Counted from the stretch's first letter, positions 34,399 to 44,149 are shown. The stretch: 64,000 bases of DNA from an uncultured Spirochaetales bacterium (GCA_949288415.1 CASEKE010000009.1:1-64000), one strand, 5' to 3'. Program-made: numbers and translations. Notes: generated from the letters alone by a model not told the origin.

Positions 34399-35718
34399 AT
34401 GAAAAAAACTTTGTTTTTCTTCCTGATCATTGCTCTTTCCGTTGTTGCAGTCTTCGCAGCAGGAAGCAAGGAGCAGGCAGCGACCGTCCTATCGGGCGAG
34501 ATAACTGCAGAGGATCTGAAAAATGCACACATCACGCTCGAGCTCTGGCATGCCCAGACGGACGAGAACGGCATCGCTCTCGACAAGGTTGTGGAGCTTT
34601 TCAATTCCACGAATCCGTACGGAATAACCGTCAACGCCACCTGCCAGGGAGGATATACCGACTGCCATACCAAGATTCTCAGCGCTCTTGCGGCCGGAAC
34701 TCCCCCGAACATCGGTCAGGCCTACAACAACAATATGATGACCTACATGCCGAGCGGCAAGCTGATGGTGCTCGATGACTACCTTACGGACGACTTCGGA
34801 ATCGACCAGGCTACGCTCGCCGAGGTAGTTCCGTCGTATCTCGAGGAGAACAGGTCGTTCCCCGACGGAAAGACATACGCCACCAGTCTTGGCAAGTCCA
34901 CCGAGGTCATGTTCTACAACAAGACTTTCTTCGACGAGCATGGACTTGAAGTCCCGACGACGTTCGAGGAGCTTGCCGAAGTGGCAAAGAAGATTTCCGA
35001 GATCACAGGAAAGCCTGCAGTCGGTTTCGACTCCATGGACAATCTCGGAATCTACGGTCCCGTCAACTTCGGTGCCAAGTATGCGGATACTCAAGGACAC
35101 CTGTACCTTTTCGATGACGAGTATATCGACAGCACCATGGCCTTCTACGAATGGTGGCAGAAGGGCATAAAGGAAGGGTACTTCAGAACAGCCGGCGAGG
35201 ATCGCTACTGCTCCGGACCGTTCAGCAACGGCAACATCATAGTATATATCGGCTCATCTGCCGGAACCGCGTACATTCTTCCTGAGGGATTCGAGGCCGC
35301 CGTGGCCTACAATCCTGTAGGACCCAATCCTGCCGTAATCCAGCAGGGCGGAAACTTCTGCGGTTTTGCCACAGGTGATGAGCTTACCGATCTTGCCGCC
35401 AGCATCTTCCTCGAGTATATGTACGATCCCGAGGCATCCGGACTCTATGCCGCAAACACGGGCTATGCCCCGTCAAACAAGCTCGGCGTCGAGACCGAGG
35501 CTTACAAGGCTTCCATCGCAGCCGGCGGGATCGGACCTGCCGCAAAGGATGTCAGCGCCTCGTATCCTGACGGATATCTCGCATACGATCCGGTGTTCGA
35601 GAACAGCTACGAGACCAGACAGGCACTTGCCGACATCGTCGAAGGAATCGCACTTGACAAAAATGCCGACATCGCAGCTCTGATCGAGCAGGCAAAGAAC
35701 AATATCGCGGCACTTTGA
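34399..35718 (+). CDS. CUT1 ABC importer solute-binding protein (UgpB-like)
   Basis: The 439-residue periplasmic protein starts MKKTLFFFL with a signal peptide ending FAAGSKEQ. There is no lipobox cysteine. The mature part is a cluster-B binding protein: LELWHAQTDENG at the start, AAGTPPNIGQAYNNNM, and aromatic-rich C-terminal lobe segments such as FYEWWQKGIKEGYF. It resembles the sn-glycerol-3-phosphate/oligosaccharide binding group. The ligand is not identifiable, and no glycosidase or kinase is linked. The start is set by AAGGAGATC upstream. Confidence 0.9.
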   Translation: MKKTLFFFLIIALSVVAVFAAGSKEQAATVLSGEITAEDLKNAHITLELWHAQTDENGIALDKVVELFNSTNPYGITVNATCQGGYTDCHTKILSALAAGTPPNIGQAYNNNMMTYMPSGKLMVLDDYLTDDFGIDQATLAEVVPSYLEENRSFPDGKTYATSLGKSTEVMFYNKTFFDEHGLEVPTTFEELAEVAKKISEITGKPAVGFDSMDNLGIYGPVNFGAKYADTQGHLYLFDDEYIDSTMAFYEWWQKGIKEGYFRTAGEDRYCSGPFSNGNIIVYIGSSAGTAYILPEGFEAAVAYNPVGPNPAVIQQGGNFCGFATGDELTDLAASIFLEYMYDPEASGLYAANTGYAPSNKLGVETEAYKASIAAGGIGPAAKDVSASYPDGYLAYDPVFENSYETRQALADIVEGIALDKNADIAALIEQAKNNIAAL

Positions 35719-35738
35719 CGCACTTGTCGTGCATCAAG

Positions 35739-35768
35739 AAAGGTCACTCTCCGGGGTGACCTTTTCCT
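35739..35768 (+). terminator. Terminator of the CUT1 importer operon
   Basis: AAAGGTCAC pairs with GTGACCTTT around a TCTCCGGG loop, and the T-rich TTTTCC follows. Confidence 0.8.
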
Positions 35769-35806
35769 TTGTGCATCTCTTTGATGAAAAATACCCCGGC
35801 AACGGG

Positions 35807-35819
35807 TATAATCCGGTAT
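35807..35819 (+). promoter_or_regulatory. -10 box directly before the nrnA-like gene (leaderless start)
   Basis: A perfect TATAAT at 35807-35812 is followed by 7 nt and the ATG at 35820. No Shine-Dalgarno sequence is present. Confidence 0.6.
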
Positions 35820-36749
35820 ATGAACGCATTTGATATCATCGAAAATGAGAGCGGAAGATTTTCCAGCATCGTCATAATCGGCCATATCCAGCCGGATGGG
35901 GACTGCATCGGATCTTCGCTGGGGCTGAAGTATCTGCTCAAGGACAACTACGGACTGGATGCGACCGTAGTGAACCAGAGAATAGAACGTTTCGATTTCC
36001 TCGGTACGTGGACCCTTCCCGGCAACGTGGACTATTCGGATGCATTTGTCATCCATGTGGACAATTCGACGAGAGACAGAAGTGCCGATGTGCCGTTCAT
36101 CGACGCTCCTGCAATACTGAAGATAGACCATCATCTTGTGGTTGACAGCTATGGCACGTGGAATGTCGAGGAGATAGTATCCTCCTGCTCGGAGATAATC
36201 GCCAGACACGCGATCGAGAAAGGCCTCAGGATAGGCCAGGATGCGGCAAGAGCACTATATGCGGGCATGGTTACGGATACCGGGCGCTTCGCCTATCCGT
36301 CGGTCGACTCTACCACGTTCAGAGTGGCGGCGACGTTGCTTGAGTCGGGCTTCGACATGCCTGATCTGATTTCCCGTATACAGGTGCGCAGTCCGGAGAG
36401 CGTCGGCTATATGGGATACGTCTATTCCTCTATGAAGATCAGCAGTGGCGGAGTGGTCTGGCTGTATGTCGCGCAGGACGTCATAGACCGATTCGGCCTG
36501 ACTCCCGACAAGGTCAGCGAGGCCCTGTCGTGCATGCGGGACATCGAAGGCCATCCGATCCAGGTACTGTTCGCGGATCTCGATGGGCTGATAAGAGTCG
36601 AGTTCCGTTCGGACAGGATAGACATTGTGGATGTTGCACGTAGATTCGGCGGGGGCGGCCATGCGTTTGCCTGCGGAGCACGCCTTGCATCTCCTTCCGA
36701 CATTCCGCTTGTCGTGGAGGCGCTCGAGGCCTACATGCCTAAAGTCTGA
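35820..36749 (+). CDS. NrnA-like DHH/DHHA1 phosphoesterase
   Basis: The 309-residue protein is of the bifunctional oligoribonuclease/pAp phosphatase type, which degrades nanoRNA to mononucleotides and removes 3' phosphate from pAp. The DHH domain has GHIQPDGDCIGS at residues 21-32, the metal-binding KIDHH near residue 100 and GMVTDTGRF. The DHHA1 domain ends with the substrate-binding GGGGHAFACGA near residue 280. An in-frame upstream ATG exists, but the -10 box argues for the 35820 start. It converges on cadD, with which it overlaps by 11 bases. Confidence 0.9.
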   Translation: MNAFDIIENESGRFSSIVIIGHIQPDGDCIGSSLGLKYLLKDNYGLDATVVNQRIERFDFLGTWTLPGNVDYSDAFVIHVDNSTRDRSADVPFIDAPAILKIDHHLVVDSYGTWNVEEIVSSCSEIIARHAIEKGLRIGQDAARALYAGMVTDTGRFAYPSVDSTTFRVAATLLESGFDMPDLISRIQVRSPESVGYMGYVYSSMKISSGGVVWLYVAQDVIDRFGLTPDKVSEALSCMRDIEGHPIQVLFADLDGLIRVEFRSDRIDIVDVARRFGGGGHAFACGARLASPSDIPLVVEALEAYMPKV

Positions 36750-37296
36750 GAAGCACGGCGAGGCCGACTGCGATGAAGATCGCCGGAACGAGGAATCGTC
36801 CGGCCTTTGTCGACAACTTTTGCGCGATTGCGGTTTCTGACAGCTTCGATGCCGTGAGGCACCATAGCGCAAGCATGGCTGCGAAAACTGCCACTGTAGC
36901 CAGTATTTCCTTTCTTTCCATCGTCGCGAACACAGGCGTCCACACACCTACGTTGTCCCCTCCCGCCGAAATCGAGATTGCCGTTACCTGGAGCCAACCC
37001 GTTCCGGCTTCCGGCTTTTCCTCTCTGTCGTCCTTTCCTTTCACCAGCATAAAGACGGCAAGCAGAATCGGGATCAGTCCGAGATAGCGGGTCCTGTATT
37101 CGAGGACTGATGCAAGCTCTGTTCCCGCTATGGCGGAGAGAGCGAAAAGCACGGCCAGTCCCAGAGCCTGTCCTGCAATGATTGCTGTCTTTTCCTTTTT
37201 GTTGCGTGCTTGCATGAAAAGTACGGAAAGAAACAGTAGATCGTCGATGTCTGTGCCTACGAAAATCGCCGCAGCGACAGTTATTGTCCCTGTCAT
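36739..37296 (-). CDS. CadD-type cadmium/cation resistance transporter
   Basis: The 185-residue inner-membrane protein has about five or six helices and fits the CadD family (cadmium resistance transporter, LysE superfamily). It begins MTGTITVAAAIFVGTDIDDLLFL, with the family acidic pattern TDIDDL, and contains an SAGGDNVGVWTPVFA segment with the conserved DN. The substrate could be cadmium or another divalent cation. The start at 37296 follows AGGGGAT; the longer open frame upstream lacks membrane character. It ends inside the last codons of the convergent nrnA-like gene. Confidence 0.82.
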   Translation of the reverse strand: MTGTITVAAAIFVGTDIDDLLFLSVLFMQARNKKEKTAIIAGQALGLAVLFALSAIAGTELASVLEYRTRYLGLIPILLAVFMLVKGKDDREEKPEAGTGWLQVTAISISAGGDNVGVWTPVFATMERKEILATVAVFAAMLALWCLTASKLSETAIAQKLSTKAGRFLVPAIFIAVGLAVLLRL

Positions 37297-37407
37297 TATC
37301 CATCCCCTGGAAGGAACTTTAGCATCAGGGGCCGAAAGCTTCAATGAAACATATGGAAAAACGGAGATTTTTGATATAGAATCTCGAACGTACAGGAGGT
37401 GTGTGGG

Positions 37408-38205
37408 ATGGAACGTACCGAAGGGGTTGCCGATACTATTTTCATTCCTCTTTTCGCACGTTGCTACGTTTCCGAGCACTTTCCCGAATACTTCTTCGAC
37501 GAAAAGGCTCTCTCCCTCAAAAGCGAGATTCCCGCGGAAGGCAGAATCGACGAGTATTTGCAACTTGTTTCTGCTTCCAGACATCGCATCTCTGACGGCT
37601 TGGTACGAAGTTTCATATCCCAGTACGGATTGGCAAACATAGTGCTCCTGGGTTGTGGTCTGGATACGATGAATTTCAGACTCGGCAGTTCGGAGGCCCA
37701 TTTTTACGAAATCGATCTTGAAAATGTCATAGAGCGGAGGAGAAACGTGCTCGGGGAGTGCGGAAACGAGACGCTCATAGGATGCGACATGTTCTCATTT
37801 TCCTGGAGAGACGAGATCGCAAGGCGTACTCCCACGCTGTTCGTGGCATCGGAGGTGTTCGAGTACTTCCCTCACGAGAAGCTTGTACAGTTCATAAGGA
37901 AACTCTCTTCTCTGTTTCCCGGAAGTGAGCTAGTGTTCGATGCAACCGATAGCCGCGGACTTTCCCGGATCAGGAAGACTGTCAGAAAAAACGGGAACGA
38001 CAGTGCAATGATGTACTTCTTTGTCGACGATGCCGATTCATTCGCATATGAATGTGGAGCGGTGCTGCTCGATGAGCTTCCGCTCTTTGCCGACGCCAGG
38101 GAAATGCTTGCAGGCAAGCTGAAGTTCGGCACGAGGATCCGCATGAGATATGCGGACGAGATGGATATGTTCAAGATGATCCATTTCGGACTTGTCTCGA
38201 AGTAG
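37408..38205 (+). CDS. SAM-dependent methyltransferase, LCM family
   Basis: The 265-residue protein resembles the leucine-carboxyl-methyltransferase/PPM family of small-molecule methyltransferases. The SAM-binding loop VLLGCGLDTMNFRLG lies near residue 80, followed by the acidic EIDLENVIERR, and ASEVFEYFP marks motif IV. The start ATG sits 8 nt after AGGAGG. The substrate is unknown. Bacterial relatives act on polyketide intermediates or amino-acid-like compounds, but no biosynthetic genes surround it. Confidence 0.8.
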   Translation: MERTEGVADTIFIPLFARCYVSEHFPEYFFDEKALSLKSEIPAEGRIDEYLQLVSASRHRISDGLVRSFISQYGLANIVLLGCGLDTMNFRLGSSEAHFYEIDLENVIERRRNVLGECGNETLIGCDMFSFSWRDEIARRTPTLFVASEVFEYFPHEKLVQFIRKLSSLFPGSELVFDATDSRGLSRIRKTVRKNGNDSAMMYFFVDDADSFAYECGAVLLDELPLFADAREMLAGKLKFGTRIRMRYADEMDMFKMIHFGLVSK

Positions 38206-38210
38206 GAGAG

Positions 38211-38238
38211 GCTTTCCGGTCCGGAACGCATTTTTTTC
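38211..38238 (+). terminator. Hairpin and T-run after the methyltransferase gene
   Basis: TTCC pairs with GGAA around a GGTCC loop, with an outer G-C pair on each side, then seven T. The stem is short but the T-tract is good. Confidence 0.55.
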
Positions 38239-38327
38239 TCTTGGAGCATCACGTTTTTTGTCTTTTATGCGTTCCACATGGACCTTGTTATGTTAGAATC
38301 AGAAAAAACCTTTACCAGGGAGATAAC

Positions 38328-40379
38328 ATGAAGAAGGAATATGAAGTTCTCTTCACGCCGTGGAAGATCGGCAATGTGGAGATAAAGAACCGTTTCGTCC
38401 AGACATCGATGGGCGGAACCTCGATATTCGGTTGGATGGAACCGAACCACTTCGACGAGGAGGCGGCGCGCTTTCTGCTCGAGAGGGCAAAGAACGACTG
38501 TGGCCTGATCCTTCCAGGCATTGCGCCGATCCGCGATACCATGGGCGGCAAATGGCTTTATCAGGGAAAGGGCAAATTCCGGAAACTTGCAAAATACATG
38601 GACGAGTTCCATCGGACCGGTGCAAAGATGTTCGTTCAGCTTACCGCCGGGTTCGGTCGTTCGATGGCGATCAACGACCTGATGGTGCTCTTGATGAGGC
38701 ACAAGGTCCTCGGATTTCTGGCAAAGCCGATATTCGACATGGACTTCATCACCGCTAGCGCATCCGCAACTCCAAACCGATGGGCGGACGGGTGTCCTTC
38801 GAAGCCGATGACGAAAGCCCAGATAGAAAAGATCGTCGAGGCGTTCGCCAGGACGGCAAAGCTTTGCAAGGATGCGGGCGTGGACGGAGTCGAGATCCAT
38901 GCGGTCCACGAAGGATACACTCTGGACCAGTTTGCGATGAAGTACACAAACCAGAGGCAGGACGAGTACGGCGGAAGCCTCGAAAACAGGCTGCGTTTCG
39001 CAATCGACATCGTCAAGGCGATAAAGAAGGAGTGCGGAAAGGATTATCCGGTCACTCTTCGCTATTCGGTGGTCTCGAAGACCAAGGGGTTCCGTCAGGG
39101 CGCCGTCCCGGGAGAGGAATACACCGAAGTAGGACGTGACATGGAGGAAAGCGAGAAGGCTGCGAGGATGCTCCAGGAGGCGGGGTACGACATGCTCAAC
39201 TGCGACAACGGAACTTACGATGCATGGTACTGGGCGCATCCCCCGGTATACATGCCCGAGAACTGCAACCTTGCCGAGGTCGAGCATATCAGGAAGTTTG
39301 TCGACATACCTGTAGTTTGTGCCGGAAAGATGACTCCCGAGGTTGCTGCAAAGGCGATAAGCGAGGGCAGGATCGATGCGATGGGCGTCGCAAGGCAATT
39401 CCTTGTGGATCCCGAGTGGATCACCAAGCTGAAGGAGGGCAGGGAAGAAGACATCAAGCCCTGCATCAACTGCCACAATGCATGCTTCACGATGGCCAAG
39501 CATGGAAACAGCGCGAACGACCAGGATCTCATGGATGCCATCCACATGTCGCGTTGCGCCCTTACGCCCGAGACCATGCAGTCCCGCAAGTACAGGATCG
39601 TCAGAACGACTCGTCCGCGGAGCGTGGCGATCATAGGCGGAGGCATAGGGGGAATGGAGTCCGCCATCGTCCTGAAGAAGAGAGGACACAACCCTGTGAT
39701 CTACGAAAAAAGCGATAGGCTTGGAGGAGTGTTCATCGAGGCAGCCTCGTTCTCTTTCAAGAATCATGACAGGCAGCTGATAGCCTGGTACAGAAACGAG
39801 ATCGCGAAGCTGGGGATAGAAGTACATCTGAACACGGAGATAAAGGACGTCTCCGCATTGAAGGAGGACGAGGTCATCGTCGCAACGGGAGCAAAGCCTA
39901 ACAGACCTAGAATCAAGGGACTTGAGAAGGCCACGGAAGCCACGGATTTCCTGAGAGGAAAGGAAGTCGGAGAGAACGTGATCGTGATCGGAGGAGGACT
40001 TACCGGATGCGAGATAGCGTACGAGCTCTCGCTCCAGGGCAAGAAGCCTACGATCGTCGAGATGAAGGACGATCTCGTCCCTGTAAAGGGTGTCTGCCTT
40101 GCAAACTCGTCGTTTCTCAGAGAGGCTCTTGCCTTCAGAAAGGTCCCCGTGCACCTTGAGACGACGCTCCTTGAGATCGAAGACGACGGAGTCCTTGTCA
40201 GGGACAAGAGCGGGAAATCCTTCGAGATCAAAGGGGACGATGTCATCGTCTCCCTTGGCTACCATCCGTCTCCGGTCGCACCGAAAAGCAGGCGCGTCCA
40301 TCTTGTCGGAGATGCCGACAGAGTAGGCAACCTGCGTACGGTCATCTGGCGTGCTTGGGACGTTGCGATGAAGATATGA
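38328..40379 (+). CDS. Old-yellow-enzyme/FAD oxidoreductase (enoate reductase type)
   Basis: The 683-residue protein has the three parts of 2,4-dienoyl-CoA reductase and BaiCD/BaiH-like enoate reductases. These are an FMN TIM barrel (residues 1-370, with GVDGVEIHAVHEGYTLDQF and DEYGGSLENRLRF), a 4Fe-4S cysteine set (CINCHNACF near 395 and a later SRCAL), and FAD/NAD domains with IIGGGIGGMESAI near 430 and VIGGGLTGCEIA near 555. Such enzymes reduce activated C=C bonds in unsaturated acids, steroids or plant compounds. It is a single gene; TAGAAT upstream and GGGAG before the ATG fit a standard promoter and start. Confidence 0.9.
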   Translation: MKKEYEVLFTPWKIGNVEIKNRFVQTSMGGTSIFGWMEPNHFDEEAARFLLERAKNDCGLILPGIAPIRDTMGGKWLYQGKGKFRKLAKYMDEFHRTGAKMFVQLTAGFGRSMAINDLMVLLMRHKVLGFLAKPIFDMDFITASASATPNRWADGCPSKPMTKAQIEKIVEAFARTAKLCKDAGVDGVEIHAVHEGYTLDQFAMKYTNQRQDEYGGSLENRLRFAIDIVKAIKKECGKDYPVTLRYSVVSKTKGFRQGAVPGEEYTEVGRDMEESEKAARMLQEAGYDMLNCDNGTYDAWYWAHPPVYMPENCNLAEVEHIRKFVDIPVVCAGKMTPEVAAKAISEGRIDAMGVARQFLVDPEWITKLKEGREEDIKPCINCHNACFTMAKHGNSANDQDLMDAIHMSRCALTPETMQSRKYRIVRTTRPRSVAIIGGGIGGMESAIVLKKRGHNPVIYEKSDRLGGVFIEAASFSFKNHDRQLIAWYRNEIAKLGIEVHLNTEIKDVSALKEDEVIVATGAKPNRPRIKGLEKATEATDFLRGKEVGENVIVIGGGLTGCEIAYELSLQGKKPTIVEMKDDLVPVKGVCLANSSFLREALAFRKVPVHLETTLLEIEDDGVLVRDKSGKSFEIKGDDVIVSLGYHPSPVAPKSRRVHLVGDADRVGNLRTVIWRAWDVAMKI

Positions 40380-40435
40380 TAGGGGCTTTCCTTGCATCGC
40401 ATTCGATGAAAATTGTATGAATATATCCGAAAAAA

Positions 40436-40478
40436 CGCAGGAGACGAGGAGCGCATCCTCTCTCCTGCGAGTTTTTTT
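40436..40478 (+). terminator. Strong terminator after the enoate-reductase-like gene
   Basis: CGCAGGAGA pairs with TCTCCTGCG, and inner GAGGA pairs with TCCTC around a GCGCA loop. Seven T follow. Confidence 0.9.
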
Positions 40479-40502
40479 ATACGCATGAATAGATTGGTAT
40501 GT

Positions 40503-40514
40503 TATCATTGACGT
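40503..40514 (+). promoter_or_regulatory. -10 box directly before the nucleoside ABC ATPase (leaderless start)
   Basis: TATCAT at 40503-40508 is followed by 6 nt and the ATG at 40515. There is no Shine-Dalgarno sequence. Confidence 0.5.
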
Positions 40515-42062
40515 ATGGAATGCAATGAGACATTTAAAAAAGCATGTGCCATCGAGATGAGAGGAATCACCAAGTGTTTCGGCCAGGTGGTAGCCAATGA
40601 CGGCATAGATCTGGAGATTCGCTACGGGGAGATCCTTGCGCTTCTTGGCGAGAACGGAAGCGGGAAGACCACGTTGATGAATATGCTTTCCGGAATATAC
40701 CAACCGGATAGCGGCCAGATACTGGAGGACGGAAAACCGATCTACATACGTTCTCCTAAGGATGCCTACGAGCATGGAATAGGAATGATCCATCAGCACT
40801 ACAAGCTGGTGGAGGTGTTCACTGCAGCGCAGAACATCATCCTCGGACTCGACGAGGAGAAGCTGGATCTGGACCAGACCAATGCCAAGGTGGCGGAAAT
40901 CTGCGAGCGCTACGGCTTCGACATCGATCCTGTGAAGAAGGTCTACGACATGTCGGTCTCGCAGAAGCAGACGGTCGAGATCGTCAAGGTCCTCTACCGC
41001 GGGGCTAGGATACTCGTCCTGGACGAGCCGACCGCGGTGCTGACTCCGCAGGAGACGACCAAGCTGTTCAAGGTCCTCAGGAACATGAAGGCAGACGGAA
41101 AGGCCATAATCATCATCACTCACAAGCTCCATGAGGTCATGGACGTATCGGACAAGGTGGCCGTGCTCAGGAAGGGCAGGTACATCGGAACCGTCGAGAC
41201 ATCCGAGACAAATCCGCAGGCTCTGACGGACATGATGGTCGGACACGCCGTGTCGCTGAACATAGACAGGCCTCTTTATCCCGACCCGAAGGACAAGCTG
41301 GTAGTCAGCGGCCTTACATGCATAGACGAGGAAGGGATCACTAAACTCGAGGACGTATCGTTCACTGCAAGGACCGGAGAGATACTTGGAATAGCCGGGA
41401 TCTCGGGCTCCGGCCAGAAGGAGCTTCTCGAGGCGATAACCGGTCTTTGCCCGGTAAAGGAAGGCAGCGTAAGCTTCATCGGATCCGACGGAAAGACTAC
41501 GGAGCTCATCGGGAAGACACCGATGCAGATAAGGAAGACGGGTGTCGGAATGGCGTTCGTTCCGGAAGATAGGCTCGGAATGGGGCTTGTCGGTTCCATG
41601 GGCATGACGGGCAACATGATGCTCAGATCATGGAAGAACGGAAAGGGAGTTCTTTTGAAAAAGAAGGACCCGGAAGCTCTTGCGAACAGGATATGGAAGG
41701 AACTCGAGGTAGTGACCCCGGGAGTGGAATTCCCTGTGAGAAAGCTCTCCGGCGGAAACGTCCAGAAGGTTCTCGTCGGCAGGGAGATATCCCGTGAGCC
41801 GGAGGTCCTCATGACGGCATACGCCGTTCGCGGACTTGATATCAACACGTCTTACACGATATACAATCTTCTCACCGAGCAGAAGATGAAAGGCGTCGCA
41901 GTAGTCTATGTGGGCGAGGGCCTCGATGTCCTGCTTGAGCTTGCGGACAGGATACTCGTGCTATGCGGAGGACGGGTAAGCGGAATCGTGGATGCCCGGA
42001 CCGCTACCAAGGAGGAGATAGGTCTGATGATGACGCATCTGCATGCAAAGGAGGGTGAATGA
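40515..42062 (+). CDS. ABC importer ATPase, simple-sugar/nucleoside (BMP) type, two NBDs
   Basis: The 515-residue protein carries two fused ATPase domains. The first has Walker A GENGSGKTT near residue 50, the signature variant VSQKQ and Walker B LVLDEPTAVL. The second (from about residue 260) has GISGSGQKE in place of a true Walker A, signature LSGGN and Walker B LMTAYAVRGLD, so it is degenerate. This is normal for the RbsA/NupA group. It overlaps the permease gene by 4 nt. With the BMP-type binding protein downstream, nucleosides or purine-like compounds are the likely cargo. Confidence 0.93.
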   Translation: MECNETFKKACAIEMRGITKCFGQVVANDGIDLEIRYGEILALLGENGSGKTTLMNMLSGIYQPDSGQILEDGKPIYIRSPKDAYEHGIGMIHQHYKLVEVFTAAQNIILGLDEEKLDLDQTNAKVAEICERYGFDIDPVKKVYDMSVSQKQTVEIVKVLYRGARILVLDEPTAVLTPQETTKLFKVLRNMKADGKAIIIITHKLHEVMDVSDKVAVLRKGRYIGTVETSETNPQALTDMMVGHAVSLNIDRPLYPDPKDKLVVSGLTCIDEEGITKLEDVSFTARTGEILGIAGISGSGQKELLEAITGLCPVKEGSVSFIGSDGKTTELIGKTPMQIRKTGVGMAFVPEDRLGMGLVGSMGMTGNMMLRSWKNGKGVLLKKKDPEALANRIWKELEVVTPGVEFPVRKLSGGNVQKVLVGREISREPEVLMTAYAVRGLDINTSYTIYNLLTEQKMKGVAVVYVGEGLDVLLELADRILVLCGGRVSGIVDARTATKEEIGLMMTHLHAKEGE

Positions 42063-43153
42063 TGTCGGCAGAATCCAGGATTCCATTGGTAAGACTTGCC
42101 AGACGGACGGATGTCGGCCCCAGAAAGGCCTGGCTGATCCGTGTCGGTTCCATAGTGTTCGCCCTGATTCTGGGCTTCATTCCGATGCTACTGACAAAGA
42201 CGAATCCGATTTCGGCATACGAGGTGATAATCCAGGGATCCCTCTCCAGGCCGATATACGTGAAGCAGACCATAAAGATCGCAATTCCTTTGCTCGGATG
42301 CGCATTGGCGATTGCTCCCTGCTTCAAGATGCGTTTCTGGAACATCGGAGCGGAAGGACAGATCACCATGGGAGCCGTATTCTCGTCCTATTTCGCGCTT
42401 TTCTGGGCGGACAGAATACCGCATGTACCGCTTCTTGCGATCATGTTCATCTCAGGTGCCTTGGCAGGTGGCCTCTGGGCGCTGATTCCGGCATTCTTCA
42501 AGGCGCGTTGGAATACCAATGAAACGCTGTTCACGCTTATGATGAACTACATAGCCATCGGCATCGTGGCCTGGCTGCAGGGTGGCCCTTGGGAAGGCCG
42601 CAAGGGAAGTCAGATCATACCGATGTTCAACAACAACGCCCGTCTGCCGTCCGTGTTCGGAATCCACTGCGGATGGATCATCGTGCTTGTTTTGGTCGTA
42701 CTCATGTACATATACATGAACAAGACCAAGCAGGGGTTCGAGATTGCCGTCATAGGAGACTCGGTCAACACTGCACGCTATGCGGGAATGAACGTGGGAT
42801 ACATCATAATGCGCACGATGTTCCTTTCCGGAGCTATCAGCGGCATCGTCGGTTTCATTACCGTAGCCGGAGCCAATTATACGCTGTACAGCGGCGTTGC
42901 CAACGGGGTAGGATTCACTTCGATAACTGTCGCCTGGCTCTCGCAGCTGAATTCGTTCGCGATGATCGCAATCTCAATGATTCTTGCGATCCTGGAAAAG
43001 GGAGCCAATACTCTGCAGACGAGAATGCAGGTCCCGACGTCCATTGCCGACATAATCACGGGCATCCTGCTGTTCTGCATGCTCAGCAGCGAGTTCTTCA
43101 TCAACTATCGCCTCATATTCAGGGGAAAAAACGAAAAGGAGGCTGAGGTATGA
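42059..43153 (+). CDS. BMP-type ABC importer permease 1
   Basis: The 364-residue inner-membrane protein has about nine or ten helices and matches the NupP/YufP-like permeases of nucleoside importers. A conserved ETLFTLMMNYIA segment and the GDSVNTARYAGMNVG loop are visible. The second contacts the ATPase. It overlaps its neighbours on both sides by 4 nt. Confidence 0.92.
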   Translation: MMSAESRIPLVRLARRTDVGPRKAWLIRVGSIVFALILGFIPMLLTKTNPISAYEVIIQGSLSRPIYVKQTIKIAIPLLGCALAIAPCFKMRFWNIGAEGQITMGAVFSSYFALFWADRIPHVPLLAIMFISGALAGGLWALIPAFFKARWNTNETLFTLMMNYIAIGIVAWLQGGPWEGRKGSQIIPMFNNNARLPSVFGIHCGWIIVLVLVVLMYIYMNKTKQGFEIAVIGDSVNTARYAGMNVGYIIMRTMFLSGAISGIVGFITVAGANYTLYSGVANGVGFTSITVAWLSQLNSFAMIAISMILAILEKGANTLQTRMQVPTSIADIITGILLFCMLSSEFFINYRLIFRGKNEKEAEV

Positions 43154-44133
43154 GCGCATTCATTGCATTGATAGTCGCGGCGGTGACGTTCGGCACCGTC
43201 CTGATGTACGGTACGCTCGGGGAGATACTCACGGAGAAATCCGGAAACCTCAATCTCGGAGTCGAAGGAATAATGTATATGGGTGGAGCGTTCGGCCTTG
43301 CCGGAGCGTTCTATTACGAGAAGGTCGCAGGAACTGCCGTCAACGGTCCGCTGGCAATAGCAATAGCAATACTCTGTGCGTTCCTTGCCGGAATGGTGGC
43401 ATCCCTGATATACAGCTTCCTTACGATAACGTTGAGGACCAATCAGAACGTCACGGGCCTGGCACTGGCGATATTCGGTACCGGTATAGGACAGTTCGTA
43501 GGCGAATACATGCGAGTGAGCGAGAAGGGCTATGTGGCTCTCAGCAACCACCTCAAAGATGCTTTTTCGGCAACCATCTTCCCTTCGTTCCTTGTGAATA
43601 TCCCATTCCTCGGCAAGATTCTTTTCTCGCATACAGTGTTCTTCTATCTGGCCGTGGTCATTGCGGTGCTGATGCATCTGTTCCTGAACAAGACCAGATA
43701 TGGTCTTTACCTCACCGCTGTCGGTGAATCGCCGTCCACCTCCGATGCAGCCGGCATCAACATAACAAAGTACAAGTATCTGGCTACTGTGATAGGTGGA
43801 GGAATTTCTGCAATCGGTGGAATGGTGTACATAATGACCACTGCCGGATGCGTATGGAACCACGAAGGACTTTCCGGGGTAGGCTGGCTTGCCGTAGCTC
43901 TGGTCATCTTCTGCATATGGCGCCCCCTGAATGCGATCTGGGGTTCCATAGTCTTCGGTGCGATGATGATCATGTACCTCAGGGTTACCCTTCCGTTCAT
44001 ACCGACGGAGCTGTACAAGATCCTGCCTTATATCGTGACGGTCATAGTCCTGATAATAACCAGCATACGCAACAGCAGGGACAAACAGCCGCCGGCTTCG
44101 CTCGGACTCAACTATTTCAGGGAAGAACGCTGA
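43150..44133 (+). CDS. BMP-type ABC importer permease 2
   Basis: The 327-residue partner permease (NupQ/YufQ-like) contains GEILTEKSGNLNLGVEGIM near the start, the family hallmark, and GESPSTSDAAGINI as the ATPase-contact loop. About eight or nine helices. It is the last gene before a terminator; the binding protein has its own promoter. Confidence 0.93.
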   Translation: MSAFIALIVAAVTFGTVLMYGTLGEILTEKSGNLNLGVEGIMYMGGAFGLAGAFYYEKVAGTAVNGPLAIAIAILCAFLAGMVASLIYSFLTITLRTNQNVTGLALAIFGTGIGQFVGEYMRVSEKGYVALSNHLKDAFSATIFPSFLVNIPFLGKILFSHTVFFYLAVVIAVLMHLFLNKTRYGLYLTAVGESPSTSDAAGINITKYKYLATVIGGGISAIGGMVYIMTTAGCVWNHEGLSGVGWLAVALVIFCIWRPLNAIWGSIVFGAMMIMYLRVTLPFIPTELYKILPYIVTVIVLIITSIRNSRDKQPPASLGLNYFREER

Positions 44134-44149
44134 CAAATTTTTCATTCGC

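Noticed and set aside
38265-41246. A 993-codon open frame on the minus strand, antisense to the enoate reductase and nucleoside ABC ATPase genes
   Set aside because: It spans two well-conserved plus-strand genes and the strong terminator between them. The product has no domain and reads as a mirror of plus-strand codon bias.
41380-42000. Second half of the nucleoside ABC ATPase as a damaged domain
   Set aside because: The degenerate Walker A in the second half is normal for two-domain RbsA/NupA-type ATPases.
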